A stretch of 64,000 nucleotides of DNA from Anaeramoeba flamelloides. Lineage: Eukaryota > Metamonada > Anaeramoebidae. Positions 12,270 to 24,910 of the stretch are shown piece by piece. Each line of letters opens with the position of its first letter. The stretch's first letter is position 1. Made by a program: the position numbers and the translations under genes. The notes beneath the pieces were generated by a model. That model did not search any database and was not told the DNA's origin. It saw nothing but the letters and a program-made list of their open reading frames with translations. The stretch is taken from assembly GCA_027625915.1 (NCBI GenBank), contig JANTQA010000021.1:2480001-2544000 (forward strand), given 5' to 3'.

Positions 12270-12846
12270 AATTTAAAAAGGGTTTATAAGAAGCAATTGG
12301 TAAAAAATCAAAAAAAAACAAAAAACCAATGCTATCTTTAATTAAGAACTCCCAAAACCACAGCCACGACACTTTTGGTTGGTTTAATAATTTGATAATT
12401 GATCATGAATGTTCACTTGGGGATCGTTGTTTAATTGTTGTAATTTCTTTTCTTTTTTTTTTTTGATCTTATTTGCTTTCAACCTTTGGTCATTTTAGCC
12501 TTTGCTTTTTAGTTTTTATTTTCAAGTTACTCATACTTTCGTGTTTCAGTGCTACAGTATTAGAAAGTAACCACTTGATCTTTTTCCTTTGTAACTCTTC
12601 TTCCCAATATAAAGAAGATTCAGCTAGGGGAAAAATGGAAAAAAATCCTAAAATTTGAGTTTGTTTACAAGAAAGTTTTTAAAATGAAGGTTTTAAATTG
12701 CTTTTAATTTTTGAGCAAAAATTTTGTTTAAAAATAAATTCCGACTTAAAGGATCTTTTTTTTGTGACAATTACTCAAGTTTGAGAAGAAAGAGTTCACT
12801 TACAAAAGAATATACTGTAAACACAAAAGGTAAATATCAAATTAAT
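11754..12846. repeat. Large inverted repeat with a SINE in its loop
   Basis: Arms of about 177 bp at 11754-11930 and 12671-12846 are almost exact reverse complements (for example ACAGTATATTCTTTTGTAAG on the left and its complement on the right). The loop holds a 579 bp SINE plus its target-site duplications. Removing the SINE leaves a loop of about 140 bp, so the palindrome was probably there first. Confidence 0.8.
12071..12649 (-). mobile_element. SINE-like element with 18 bp target-site duplication
   Basis: Reads 5'->3' on the minus strand. It is flanked by AAAATTTGAGTGTGTTTA (12053-12070) and AAAATTTGAGTTTGTTTA (12650-12667), one mismatch in 18, a typical target-primed insertion duplication. 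The tail contains the hairpin AAATTTCC-TTTGA-GGAAATTT and then AGAGTGTAATTTACACTTC, shared with the LINE 3' end. A long homopolymer (A on plus, about 12232-12267) lies inside the body. Confidence 0.85.
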
Positions 12847-13263
12847 GGATATAATTTAATTAAGTATTTTCACATATTTAAAGTCTTTTTATTAATTATT
12901 ATTGATCTCAAGAAATTTAACAACAATATTTTTGATTTAAAATTTTTGAAAAAATTCCTTTAACTCCCAACTTAAAAGATATTAAAATTTTTTTAATTTA
13001 CAATTCAACATTGTTAAAAGTATTTCTATGACCTGCCAAATTCATTTTTTATCTATTTTTTCTTTTTTTTGTTGTTTTTAATTTTTATTTTATTAAAACT
13101 TTTTTTTAAAAAAATAGAAATAAAAATCAAAATCTAATTTTCTTTTGTTTTATTTATAAAGTAACGTTTTTTAAATCATCAAAATATAAAAAAATATTTC
13201 TTTTCTATTATATAATTCTCTCTAATTAATGATTTTGTTTTTTTTTTTGCTTTAATAAATTAG

Positions 13264-13508
13264 TTATTGTACGGATTATTGTTGGAATCATTGGCTAACA
13301 CAACAATTTTCCAGAATTGGGATGAGGAAATGGTGCGTTGTTTTACTCCAAGGATGTGCATTTTCAAGGGAAATTTTAACGGTAAAAAATGGACAACCAA
13401 CAAATAAAAAAAATCGAAATCAACGATTAAAAATTTGTTTATTAACAAAAAAGTCCACCTTAAATACTGGGATGAAATATCATGTCGGTGGTTTGGATAA
13501 TAATGGAA
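13264..13508 (+). CDS. SAC9: SAC9-like protein, second visible exon
   Basis: Follows AG at 13262-13263 and ends before GT at 13509. It encodes YCTDYCWNHWL, then RKWCVVLLQG, then LKICLLTKKSTLNTGMKYHVGGLDNNG. These align with the plant SAC9 segments around FVWNRWL, HHCVILLQGF and TARRSRLHPGTRYLARG. The SAC-family basic RTRYLARG-like element is weakly conserved here as MKYHVGG, so an Arg normally contacting substrate appears changed. Phase: starts with the third base of a codon and ends with one base, both matching the neighbours. Confidence 0.85.
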
Positions 13509-13959
13509 GTAATTAATTTTTATTTCTACCATCTCTATTATTTTCTTATTTTTAGACTTTTATTATTTTTTTTTTTGTTTCAAACGAGAAACAACAATTA
13601 TAAATTATAATTGGTAACGACTACACTTCTAACATCAATATTGAAAAAACGATAATTCTAGCAAATCAATTTGAATTTAGTTTTTATTCCATTAAAAATA
13701 TATCTTATCAAAACTAACATATCTTATTAAATTTTGAGAAAATAATTAAATTTCATTTCAAAATTCCTCTTATAAATTTGAAAAAAAATAAAAAAATAAA
13801 TTTATATGAATAAAAAATAGAATTATAAAACAAAAAACAGATCAATAATTTAACAAAATTCATATTTTTTATAAAAAATATTTTTATAATTAATATTGAT
13901 TTTAATTTCTATTATATTTTTTTCTTTTTTTTCAAAATTTTTATCAAAATAACAAAAAG

Positions 13960-16900
13960 ATCCAGGAAATGAAATTGAAACAGAAATTATTGTTACACTT
14001 GAAAATGAACAAAACAAAACAATCAAATGGTGTAGTTACTTTTATCGTCTTGGTAATATTCCTATAAGTTGGGATTATGTTAAAAATGAAAATAAAAAAA
14101 ATAAAAAGAAAAACGAAAAATTTGAAATCCAATTCCAAAAGGTGCCATTTAAAAGAACGATAGATTATTATAAAAAAATTTTAAATGAAACAAAATGCCA
14201 CACTGTTACATGTGTTAGCTTATTGACAAATGATAATGAAACAAACAATCAATTACTTGAACAATACAAAAGTTCGCATGAAATTGTCAGAAACTGTTTA
14301 AATATACAATTACATTTTTTTGAATTTGAATGGGAAAAGCAATGCCAAATTGAAAAGATTAATAAAACAGTTACAAATTTTTGGAGAAACATTCGACCGT
14401 TTTTATTTAAATTAGATTTGAATGAAGGTATGATAACAAAAATTGAAAATACCAATTTACAAGAAGATGCCGATAATATTAATAAAACTTCTCAAAATAA
14501 CAAAAAGAAAAAGAAAAAAAAAATTAAAATAGATTTTCAAAATTTAAAAACCAGAAGTATTTATTCTCCAGATAATAATTATTATTTTTTTAAAACAACA
14601 ACAAAAATAAATCAGATATTTAGATTTTCTGGCTCTGAAAATATTATTCAAATTAATACTGCTATTCATTTTTTTTGTCAGCAAATAATTGCTGAAATGT
14701 GTAGAAAATTAGGAGTTGGATTAAACGATCAATATCCAGAAAAAAACTGGAATTTATTTTCTCTAAATTTTAATGATTTTAATCAGAGCCTGGATTTTCA
14801 AATAATACTATGCTTAGCTGATTTTTTCCTCTTAAATGGCGAAATATTAAGAATTTTATTTACAAATACAATTAACACAAATTTTAATAATTATAATTTT
14901 AACAATAATAATAGCAAAGAAAAAAAACAAAATATTTTAGAAAATTATCTTCATGGTCTAACAGCGGGGAATTATTCAAAATCTCATCTAAATTTAAGAA
15001 AAAAATATTCAAATATTATTGACGATTCACAGCGTGACATTTTGATTCAAATTTTTTTAGGTTTAAATTTAGATAAGCATTTACCAATTTTTACAAATAA
15101 ATTACAAAACTGTGAATTAATTTCAAATTTTCCGACAAAATGTATAAGGACTATTCCTTCTATCAAAATAATCAGAAATAATAATAATACTAATACTAAT
15201 AATAATAATAATAATTCTTATTATAATACTAGTGGCGGTAATGTTAACAATAGTTATCATAAAATTAAACCAGAGATGTTATTAAATGAATCCGATGTTA
15301 AATGGATTCTACCCCCGAACGAATCACAAATAAAATTTGATATATATTTGAAAAAGCCTACAATTATTTCCGAAATTTGTTTAACAGTTAGACATGAATT
15401 AAATTGGGGTAATTACCCGAATTATTTTGATTTATATGTTGGTAAGAATATTGATCAATTAAAAAACATTTATTATAAGGAAAGAATACCATTTTGTGGC
15501 GATGGAACCAAATTATATTATCCTTTAAAACAAAGTTACCAAAGTATTTTAAACTCGATTGTTTCCCCAATAGCAAACAATCAAAAAAATAATTCTGATT
15601 ATTCAATTGAAAATAATAATAATCTGAATAATGAAAAAGATAATTATTTAAATGATGATGATGATGATGATGATGGTGATGATGATGGTCATAATAAAAC
15701 TTCTCAAAATAACAAAAGAAAAAAAAAAAAAAATATCAATCATGAAAAAAAGAATGATAAAAATAATTTGGCCAATGACAAATATTATATCGATCAAGAT
15801 TATTTAATTTTAGAAAATGCTCCAATTTATCAATATCAAAAAAATTCTGATTCTATTTCGAGAATAGTTCGAATTAATTTTTCTGGAAAGTATTTTAAAC
15901 AATTAGAACATTATGGTAATCATTTAGTGATCGGAAAAATTGACATTTTTGGATTAAAATCAAGTAGAGATAAAACACCAGAAAAAATTAGTTTTGAGTT
16001 AGTTGGTAATCAAACACAAAAACAAATTCAAAATTTATTTGATTTAACCTTACCACAAGAATATTATAAGCCCAATTTAACGAAAAATTTTTGGAAATGG
16101 GATAATAACATCCAATCTCTTCATCAATCTAAAATTGTATTATTTGATACAGTTTTGAATAAAAAGAAGAAGAAGGGAACGGAAAGGAAATCAATAAATT
16201 CCAATAATAAAAAACTTGTGGATGAAAATAATTTAAATAATAATGAAATTAATCATAAAGAAGAAGAAATCGAGAACATTCCACTCAATGATAATGATGA
16301 TGATTATGATGATAATGATGATGATGTGGATAATAAAGGAAATAAAATTCAAAATCAATTAAAAAATGATAAAGATGAAAAAGAAGTGCATGAAAACAAT
16401 AAATTAATTATTGATAAAAACAATTTAAATATTAATGGGATTAATGATAATAAAAAAGACTTTAAAGACATTACAGTCAATGAAAACGATAATGATGTGG
16501 ATAATGAAGGAACTAAAACATATAATATAATAAATAATGAAAAAAATGAAAAAGAAAATAAGAATAATAAATATAATTATACTTTAAATGAAAACGAGAA
16601 TGAAAATAACAATACCAATAATGAAAATGAAAGTGAAAATAAAAATGAAAATGTAAATGGAAATGTAAATGAAAATGAAAATGAAAATGTAAATGAAAAT
16701 ATAAATGAAATTATTGATAAAAATCCCAAAAATAAGGAATCAAATTTAACTTTTTTTGATTTGTTGAAAATTAAAAATGATCCAGTAGATGCAATTTTGG
16801 AATTTAATAATATTAATTATGAAGATGAAAAAACAAATAAAAAAATATATTTAGATTTTATTGATAGGTCAATAAATAATAAGAAATCTAAAATCAAGTT

Positions 16901-18650
16901 TATCAATTTTTTACAAAGTTTACAATTTGAATTATTAAGGATCAAACTAAAAATTAATACATATAACAGAGATTCAACACTTATCAGGGCGCATTATAAT
17001 CCAAAAACAATAAATCCTGAATCCTTTATTTATTATCGAGATAAAAAAATTAATCAAGAAATTATGAAGAATGATATATATAAAACGAAAATATGTTCAT
17101 CAAAAACTTGTAAAAAAAAATTATTATTTACTACTAATAAATGTAATTATTGTTTTAAAAGATTTTGTTCGGATTGTATGACTTCAAATCCAATCAAGAT
17201 TATTGAATTTATGTGGAACGATCGGGTCATTGTTTGTAAAAACTGTGAAAAAAATTTACGTTCACAATATAGAATAATTGATCTTTTAATGAAATTTACT
17301 CAAATAAATAAGGATAATAAAAAAAAAAGGAAGATGGAAATAAAGAAGAGAAAGGCTAAAAAAAAAATGTTGCAGTTAGTATCAAAAAGTTATAACCCTA
17401 GTAATAATTACTATAAAAAATTTTCTAAAAAGGCTCTCATTAATGTGAGCCAGTATCCATCCTCTTCAATTATTAACCAAATATCAACTGATCATAATTC
17501 AAACCCGATACAATCAATTTTCTTCCCCACTTACATTAAAAATTATTCTCATTGGTTTGCTCCAAAAAATTGTAATACAATCGAAATTTTACTTTCTTTA
17601 AATTTCGAATCCTTTCTTAAAAATATAACCTTTTATGTTGATTCTTGGGGATACCATGAATATGATTCTCCTCTAATAACTTTGCTTGCTGGGGAATCTT
17701 TACTTCATTTAGTTCCGATCAAAACCTGGGATTTATCAATTGAATACGAAAAAAAGTTAAAAAAAAAGAATCACAATAATAATCAGAATAAGAGTGAAGT
17801 GCTTCTTAATGAGAAAGAAAATAACAATAAAATTCAAAACAAAATAACAAGCAAAATAATACCACCATATACAAAAATAACTTTGGATTGCCAAACAAAC
17901 ATTCCCTATCAAATTTTATCAATGTTAATTTCTCTTCCACAAAAAAAGAAAAGAAAGAAAATAAATAATGGTAATGGTAACGGTAATGGTAACGGTAATG
18001 GTAATGGTAATGGTAATGAGAAAAAATTAAGAAATAAAATTAATGTTTTGCATCTGGGTAGAATTTTAATTAATGGGGTACAAGTACCAAAATTTTTAAA
18101 TATTAATTCCAAAAATCTTAACGATCAAACAAATCAGGGAAACAAAACCTTGTCGAATAATAAAAACTCAAATACTCTGAAAAAAAAACTCAATAATTCC
18201 AAGACAGAAAATAAAAAACAAAAAGAAAGAAAGAAAAATAAAAAAAAGAAAAAAGTTAATAAAAAAAGCCAAAATAAAAATACAAAATTAGGCATTACAA
18301 AAAAATTATTGTGGATTAATAAGATTAATTATGATAAAATAACACAAATCCTTCAATTAGAATTTCAGAATATGAAAGTGTCAGGCTTATCATATACAAT
18401 AATGCATAATCTGCAAGAGGGCTGGATTTCACAACCTAAAAAGTTTTCTGTGGTAGTGGTAGTAACATCTTCAATTGGTAAACCCCTGGACCATAAATTA
18501 CACGGTACTTATATAATCCCAAAGGTTGCACATGGCACAACCTTATGTTTTGATTTTGTAAAACCGATCACAACCAATAAAGTTATTATCGAATTATTAT
18601 GTAATTACGGCGGAATGACCATTGTTCCCGGTAAAGTTGCATTATATTAA
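13960..18650 (+). CDS. SAC9: SAC9-like pseudophosphatase, last exon (rest of SAC domain to C-terminus)
   Basis: The exon opens PGNEIETEIIV and continues through WDYVK, TVTCVSLLTN and EFEWEKQ to the catalytic position. With the two upstream exons the model is 1794 codons plus stop (449+245+4691 nt, in frame). SAC enzymes use CX5R(T); here the aligned segment is RFSGSENIIQIN (14622-14657), with Gly at the Cys position (14631-14633) and Gln at the Arg position (14649-14651), so phosphatase activity is not expected. The WW domain inserted in plant SAC9 just after this point is absent. Downstream, the SAC9-specific C-terminal region is recognisable: ADFFLLNGE, FLGLNLDKHLP, IPFCGDGTKLYYPL, NPKTINPES, an eight-Cys zinc finger (about 17090-17255; pairs CX4C, CNYC, CSDC, CKNC), and the final GTTLCFDFVKPI. 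Asn/Asp/Lys tracts are inserted, notably 16150-16740. Probably a phosphoinositide-binding membrane-traffic factor; that role is inference. Confidence 0.88.
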
Positions 18651-20559
18651 TTAATAATAATAAATTCTTCTTAACTTATCATTAAAATTCATTTTATAAT
18701 TATTGTTTTTTTTTTGTTTTGTTTGGTTGTTGTCTTGTTTTTGGGTGTATTCTTAATCTATTCATATTGATACTAAACGTTTTTTCAGTCAAAGTATCAT
18801 AGTTGTGGTGGGTGAATTACATGTTTCTAAAAAGTTTGAATGGAGATCAGAAGAAAAAAATTTAATTATTGAAATTTAACATTTGAAATCATTTTTTCTT
18901 ATTTTTGCAAATTTTTGTTTTGCTTTTTCTTTTTTCTTTTTTTGTTTTTTATTTTCTTTTTCTTTTTTTTTTGATTCTTATTTTTTTGCAAAAGATCGTG
19001 TGGAAAAAAATAAAATCTTGGTAAAGACAAAAAATCACTCAGAAAATTGAGACTTTGGAATATCTTTTAAAATTCTTTTAATGATTATAATAAAAATCTT
19101 TTTGTTAACTTTTTTCATTGGAAAGTTCAGTAATAAAAAAATCATAATACTCTTTTCAATAATTGTTAAAGGATCAGTCCTCTAAAGCAACAGGGTTAAA
19201 ATTATTAAATATGTTATTAGTGGTATTCTCTACTTACAAATGTTGTATATACCAATTGTCAAAAAAAAATATTGGATTAAGAATACTAAAAAGTATATTT
19301 TTTTTTGTAAGATCCATTTTTTTTTATATCAAATTTTCCGAGAAAGAAAATCTCTAATTCATCTTATTTCTCACATTATAATAAATTTTTACCCTGCTTA
19401 TTGCCATTTCTATCATTATTATTCACAACAACTCTTTGTTGCCAGGAATATTAATATTAAGATTTTTTTTCTTTTTTGAGATAATTCTTTTGGTTAAACA
19501 AAAAAAATATTTATTTAGCAAATTGAAAAATAATTGTATTAATAAGAGAATGATAGTTATAATCATCAAAGTTTTTTTGTCATTTAAAAATTCTACTCAT
19601 AAAATTTTGCTTCTGTACTAAGATAAAAATCGATTTTTCAAAATAAAATTTTCTTGTGGATATTTGGGAATTAGTTAATTTTATCTCCAATGATTCAAAA
19701 TTATTGTTTTTCTGATAAAAATGATTTAAATTATAATAAGGTTTCTTGTGAAAAAAACCTAACAATTTGTTTGTAAAAATTTTTCAAAATTAAACATTTT
19801 AATTGCAATTTTTTCTTCATTTTTTGAAAATCATAAAACAACTTTTTTAAACCTTAAATAAAAAAAAAAAAAAATTGAATAATAGATCTTAATTTAATCA
19901 AGAAACTTTGATTAAAATTCTATCAAATATTCATTTATTAAATCACCTCTACCCCAAAAAAGTTTAATAAGCTGAAATAAGTATTGATATAAAAATCATT
20001 AAAAATAATAATAAAATAATTTTTTTTTCAAAATCAATACTTCATTACATAAAACGAAAAATTTGTTTTCCCATTTTCTGTAATGAACTTTATTGCTAAT
20101 AAAAATAATCGGTTACTTTTTTTCGTTTTATATTAAAAACATGCAAATTTTGGATTTCAAAAAGAATCTCAAATTTATAAATTGTTTAGATGTAGTAAAT
20201 TCACTTCAATATTTCATAAGTCTGAAGACAAATTACGAAAAAAAATTTTTCGAGATCTTTAAAAGATTTTAATTTATATTTAATAAATAATACTCCCTAA
20301 AATCTCTCTTTTTTTTGTTTTTGTTTGCGCTTTTTTTATATTTTTGAATTTATTGGGATTTTATTTTTTTAGATAATTTAAAAGTGAATTATCCATTATA
20401 TTTAATAATTAGTTCTTCTTAAATATAATATAAGAATTTTTCTTTTCATTTTTTATGATTTCGAGTTGAGTCACAATTTTTATAAAAGAATAAAGAATAA
20501 TTTTAAGATATTTATTAATTTATCAAATTTGGAAAAGAAAAAAAAAATTTCATCTAATA

Positions 20560-20990
20560 TCCGTTAGATTTTTTTTAATTTAAGAAATAAACCGAAAATT
20601 TATTAATTTTTAGTTTCCTTATAAAAATTAGAAAAACGAAAAGTTAAGCTTTTCTTGACTTTTGAGTTTATTTGCAAAATCAATCGATCTTACATATAAA
20701 ACAGAAAACCGTCAGAAAAGTGTGGTTAGGTTTTTTTTTATTTCAAAAAAAATTAAATAAAAATTTTGGCACTTGACGGACACTATTTTTTTTAGTATTT
20801 TTTAATTTTAAAATGGATTGAAGAAAATCAAAGATTTTTCTCTATTCTTTTGAATTTTGGAAAATCAGCCTTATGTTTTTTTTTAATTTGAGAAATAAAG
20901 AAAAAATTTATTTAATTTTCGGTTTATTTCTCAAATTAAAAAAAAAAACATGGCACTCTACGGTACCTGACAGCACTTATCTAATTTCAA
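20560..20990. repeat. Foldback-type repeat, family also at about 38300-38580 and 60820-60900
   Basis: AAGAAATAAACCGAAAAT near 20582 pairs with ATTTTCGGTTTATTTCTCAA near 20916. The right side carries GGCACTCTACGGTACCTGAC, and a CGCTCTACGGCACTTGAAGG block stands at the matching place near 38540. CGTTAGGTTTTTTT-type sequence is also shared with about 38460 and 60820. Non-coding. Confidence 0.5.
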
Positions 20991-21059
20991 AAAAATTAAG
21001 AAAATATATTAGAATTTTCTTTATCATTAACCAATTCCAAGATAAACCATGAGTCATTA

Positions 21060-21370
21060 TTTTGAATAATATCTAAGATAAACACCATTCCAAAAATTTG
21101 GTCAAAATCCAAAATCAAAAATAGACAAGAAAAACTCTAATTAGTATATTTTTCCAAAGGTGATATAAAACTACATTTAAGTTACCGTTATTAATGTTTT
21201 TATAAGGATTAATTCTTATACAAATCTAAGAAAAACATATAAAAAGAAAAAAATAAAAATTGGTCTATACAAAATAATGGAACAAGCTGAACAAAAAATG
21301 TATTGGTAAATATATTGAAATTTCACCAACAATTGTTGATCAATCAAATGATAAGATACCATCTACCAAT
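21060..21370 (-). repeat. Dispersed repeat, copy 2 (partner at 1-345)
   Basis: Reverse complement of the repeat at the start of the window. Shared blocks include ATCAACAATTGTTGGTG and ACCAATACATTTTTTGTTC. No ORF. Confidence 0.6.
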
Positions 21371-21987
21371 TGCATGTGATTTTACTATTCAACAAACTCA
21401 ACAGTAACCTTCTATCAACCATCGAAAAAAAATTTCCAGATCATACCAAACTAATTACTTAACTGGAAAAAAGGAAATGAAAACAAAAACAAAAAAGACA
21501 AAAAATGAAATAGTTTTGTTAAATCAAAATTATTTCCAAATTAAATTGGAAGTGTGGTATTGTTATTCTTTCAACCGTTTAAACTGTGTACAAATTTTTG
21601 GAATTTAGTTAATTAAACTCAAGTTTATTATTTTCAATGATAATTTTCCTATATTTAATAAAAAAAAAATAATAATTAACAAATCGGGATACTCAAAAAT
21701 AAAAATAAAAACATAATAAAATCTTTTTTATTTTTGATTTTTTATTTATTAATAATAAAGGTATAGAATTATTTCGATTGGAAGCATCATATTTATTTAT
21801 TTTTATTTTTTTGATTTGATTCAAAAGTAAAAAAAAAAAATTTATTCTAGTTTTAAATTATTGCTGTTCTATATTAAAATTGGAAGAAAACATTCCTAAT
21901 TTCAATATTATTATATATTTTATTGTTCTTTGTATGTTAGCGCTTTGTGGATGCAAATATATTAAATACGGTCTTAATAATAGTAAT

Positions 21988-24096
21988 TTAATCTTTTTTT
22001 TTCCTTGATTTAGGATAAAAAGGAATTCCTCTTTGGTTTTTGTTATTTCTAGGTTTTCTGCTATTTGACTTTTGATTTCTAAAATTATTTGAAAATAAGG
22101 AATTGTCGACATTATTTCCATTGCCAAATTGGGATTGTTGTGAATGGTTGTTCATATAAATTGTATTTTGAAGAGTGTCATACTCATTATTATACATTTC
22201 TTGGTATTGGATCCCTTGGTAATGATTTGTAATTGGGAATCTTTCATCATGATAAAGATTGTCGTTTTCATTTGTAGAGCCTAAAATTATGTTTTTATTT
22301 TGATTAATTCTAGGAATGAAATTGTTTTGTTGATTTAAATCAAAAAATGTAGATTGTTGCATAGGAAATTTAAGCTTAGGGTATGAATTCATATTTTGTT
22401 TTTGTGACTGTGACTGTTGCTGTTGTTGCTGCTGCTTTTGCTTTTGCTTTTGCTGTTGTTTTTGATTTTGAATTTTTTTTTGTTTTTGTGATTGTTCTTT
22501 TACATTAAAATTTTTACTGTTCCCGAATTTATTATTTTTGAAAACTTGCTTATGTAAATATTGTTGATTTAAGTTGTGATCCATTTTATTTTCTTTTAAA
22601 TTTTCTCGTTTTTTAAAATTTTGCATCTTAATTTGTCCTTTTGAATTAGATAATTCCTTTTTATTTTTATTATAATTCTTAGATCCTAAATTTATTTGGA
22701 TTGGGTGTATTTGATAAAAGTATTCTGGGAAGGTAACTGCGCCATTGGAAAATAATAATATTCTATTTGGTTCAAGATTAAACCCTCTTTCATTCAGTTC
22801 GTTCTCATTTTCACGTGAATCAAATTCTGGAAATAATTTTTGTTTTTCATTTTTCAGGTATTCGTTTTGTTGATTTTCAAATTCATTCTGGAAAATGATT
22901 TCATTATTTTCTGTTTTTTGATTTTGATCATTATTATTATCTACTTTTTTTAATCCTATTGCTTCTAAGGTGTTAATTTGATTATTATTGCTCGTTTTCT
23001 GTGCATTGTTATTGTCTAAAACTTGTTTTGGTACTTTAACAACTCTCTGAAGAAATTCATGTTCATTGTTTTGTTCTGGGTAATATTCATTTTCTTCTTG
23101 TCTTTTCTCTTGCTCTTTAATAATCTGTTTTTCGGTTTGGATTTTTTTTTGTTTGTTTTCTTTTTTTTCTTCAACATTGTTCTCAGTTTCTTGTTTGTTT
23201 TCCATCTTTTTTTCTTCAATTTTTTCTTTTTCTTCCTTTTCGCTTTCCTTTCCTTTATCTTCTTCTTGTTTCCTCTTTTCCATATTTTTATCATTCTCTT
23301 GTTCGTTTCCCTTTTCTTTCTCTAATACATTTGCTTTGATCATTTCTTTTTCTTGTTCTTTTTCATTTTCATTTTTCTTTTCTTGATCGTTTTCTTCTTC
23401 ATTTTTCTTTTCTTGATTATTTTCATTTTTATTTATTGTTTTTTCAATTTCTTTTTCTTTTTTTTCGTTTTTTTCCTTTTTGTCTTTTTTTTCCTTTTCG
23501 ACTTTTTTTTCTTTTTTTGTTTTTTTCTTTTTTTTTGCATTTAACATTTTTGCCATTGAAATTGGTCCAGATTTAAAATTATTTATTTCTAAATGCTCTG
23601 CTTTAATTTTTTTTGGTTGCAATTCTCTTGGGATTTTCTTTTCTTGTCCTTTACCTTTACCTTTTTCGTTTTCTTTTTTTTCTTGTAATACCTTTTTTTC
23701 CTTGTTTTGATTTTTTTTTTTTATATTTTCTTTTTTTTTTTCTTCTGATTTTTTGAATTGTTTCTCTTTCTCTCTTCTCTTCTCCATTCCCCTTCCTGTT
23801 ACTCTACCTCTTCCAATTCCTCTACCTCTGTCTCTTCCTCTTCCAATTCCCATTCCTCTGCCCCTTCCCATGCCTCTACCTCTTCCTCTTCCTCTTCCTC
23901 TTCCTCTGCCTCTACCTCTTCCCATGCCTCTGCCTCTGCCTCTTACTGATCCTCTACCTCTGCCTCTTCCTCTACCTCTACCTCTGCCTCTTTCTAACCT
24001 TTCTTTAATTTCATTGGAAATAGCTGTAGCTTTTTGTTTTTTTTTAATGTTTTTTTCTTTTTTGGTTGTAGAAATTGACCAACTTGATGAGTCCAA
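21988..24096 (-). CDS. RG-repeat, Lys/Gln-rich protein (N-terminus incomplete)
   Basis: Open frame of about 702 codons. It opens at a TTG, not ATG, and stays open a little upstream (to about 24140) without a Met; an acceptor-like AAAATAG at 24108-24114 suggests an upstream exon with the start. Residues about 33-107 are nearly pure Arg-Gly dipeptides with a few GM/GI variants, a GAR-like region typical of RNA-binding or phase-separating proteins. Then come charged K/E coiled-coil-like repeats (about 110-340), a less biased patch with [20 protein letters not shown] (about 445-475), a Q run (about 560-580) and a basic C-terminus ending KSRKKKD. No RRM, KH or helicase motif is seen. Likely RNA-associated by composition only; the family is not recognised. 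Confidence 0.7.
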   Translation of the reverse strand: MDSSSWSISTTKKEKNIKKKQKATAISNEIKERLERGRGRGRGRGRGRGSVRGRGRGMGRGRGRGRGRGRGRGRGMGRGRGMGIGRGRDRGRGIGRGRVTGRGMEKRREKEKQFKKSEEKKKENIKKKNQNKEKKVLQEKKENEKGKGKGQEKKIPRELQPKKIKAEHLEINNFKSGPISMAKMLNAKKKKKTKKEKKVEKEKKDKKEKNEKKEKEIEKTINKNENNQEKKNEEENDQEKKNENEKEQEKEMIKANVLEKEKGNEQENDKNMEKRKQEEDKGKESEKEEKEKIEEKKMENKQETENNVEEKKENKQKKIQTEKQIIKEQEKRQEENEYYPEQNNEHEFLQRVVKVPKQVLDNNNAQKTSNNNQINTLEAIGLKKVDNNNDQNQKTENNEIIFQNEFENQQNEYLKNEKQKLFPEFDSRENENELNERGFNLEPNRILLFSNGAVTFPEYFYQIHPIQINLGSKNYNKNKKELSNSKGQIKMQNFKKRENLKENKMDHNLNQQYLHKQVFKNNKFGNSKNFNVKEQSQKQKKIQNQKQQQKQKQKQQQQQQQSQSQKQNMNSYPKLKFPMQQSTFFDLNQQNNFIPRINQNKNIILGSTNENDNLYHDERFPITNHYQGIQYQEMYNNEYDTLQNTIYMNNHSQQSQFGNGNNVDNSLFSNNFRNQKSNSRKPRNNKNQRGIPFYPKSRKKKD

Positions 24097-24910
24097 ATTG
24101 TTTGGTGCTATTTTTGAATGATTTGTATTTTTTTTTGTTTTTTGAATTATTTACAATAATTTTTGAAAATTAAAAAATATATTATTATTAAATTCAAATT
24201 CAAAATATTGAGGATTTTAAAATCCTAAAAACTACTATCACTAATAACAAAAAAATAAAATCCTCAGTAAATATATCTTTGCTTTAAATAAAAAAAAAAA
24301 AATGAAATATGTCATAGAATCTGTAATTTTTCAGTTAAAGACGAGATAAAAAAAATATATATATATTTTGTGTTAAATATTTGGATTCAAAATGATTAGA
24401 TCAGAACTAAAATTTTGCATAATTATTGATTAAATTACTTATTATAATTTTTATTTTATAAATTGTTTAAGTAGGGAATTTATTCAATAATAGAAAAATA
24501 AAAGAAAACCTAATTTTAGAAAGTTTTTTACTGGAATCGTATGATTTTTTTTTCTTTTCTTTGATGTCAAAAATTGTATCTAATTTAACTGAATTAAAGA
24601 TAAAATAAATTGAACATATATATAGAAAGAGTGAGAGAGAAAGAAAGAAAGAAATCTAAATTGATATTGTTTTCCAAATTAATTAAATTGTAACCTATAT
24701 ACTTTGATTTTTGTTAACACTTTAAAAAATATTTTCTATTTGATTTTATACTCATGCTCGGTGAGAAGAATGAATCAAGTTTCATAAGTGTTCTAGTATG
24801 CTGATAGATTTCGTAAATTATTAAAGTTTTTTTTTATTTTTTTTATGATTGTTTTTATCAAGATTAATTTCTCAAGATAAAATATCTTCATATTTTAAGG
24901 ATGTACAGTA

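Larger units (their letters stand above)
9105..13263 (+). other. 4.2 kb intron of the SAC9-like gene
   Basis: GT at 9105 to AG at 13262-13263 joins exons whose protein products are adjacent in plant SAC9. The intron is filled with repeats: a decayed foldback (10505-10945), a large inverted repeat (11754-12846) and a minus-strand SINE with target-site duplication (12071-12649). Short internal ORFs, including one on the minus strand at 10009-10323, are not convincing. Confidence 0.8.
18651..21987. other. Gap between SAC9-like gene and RG-repeat gene
   Basis: No supported gene. Contains a foldback-type repeat at about 20560-20990 and a dispersed repeat at 21060-21370. Short ORFs near 19163-19765 are hydrophobic translations of AT-rich sequence on both strands and are not credible. 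Confidence 0.55.

Noticed and set aside
12163-12963. Short frames around 12.2-12.9 kb
   Set aside because: They lie in the SINE and palindrome arm within an intron.
23753-24121. Plus-strand Pro/Leu repeat protein opposite the RG-repeat gene
   Set aside because: The PL repeats are the complement of RG codons; the minus frame is far longer.
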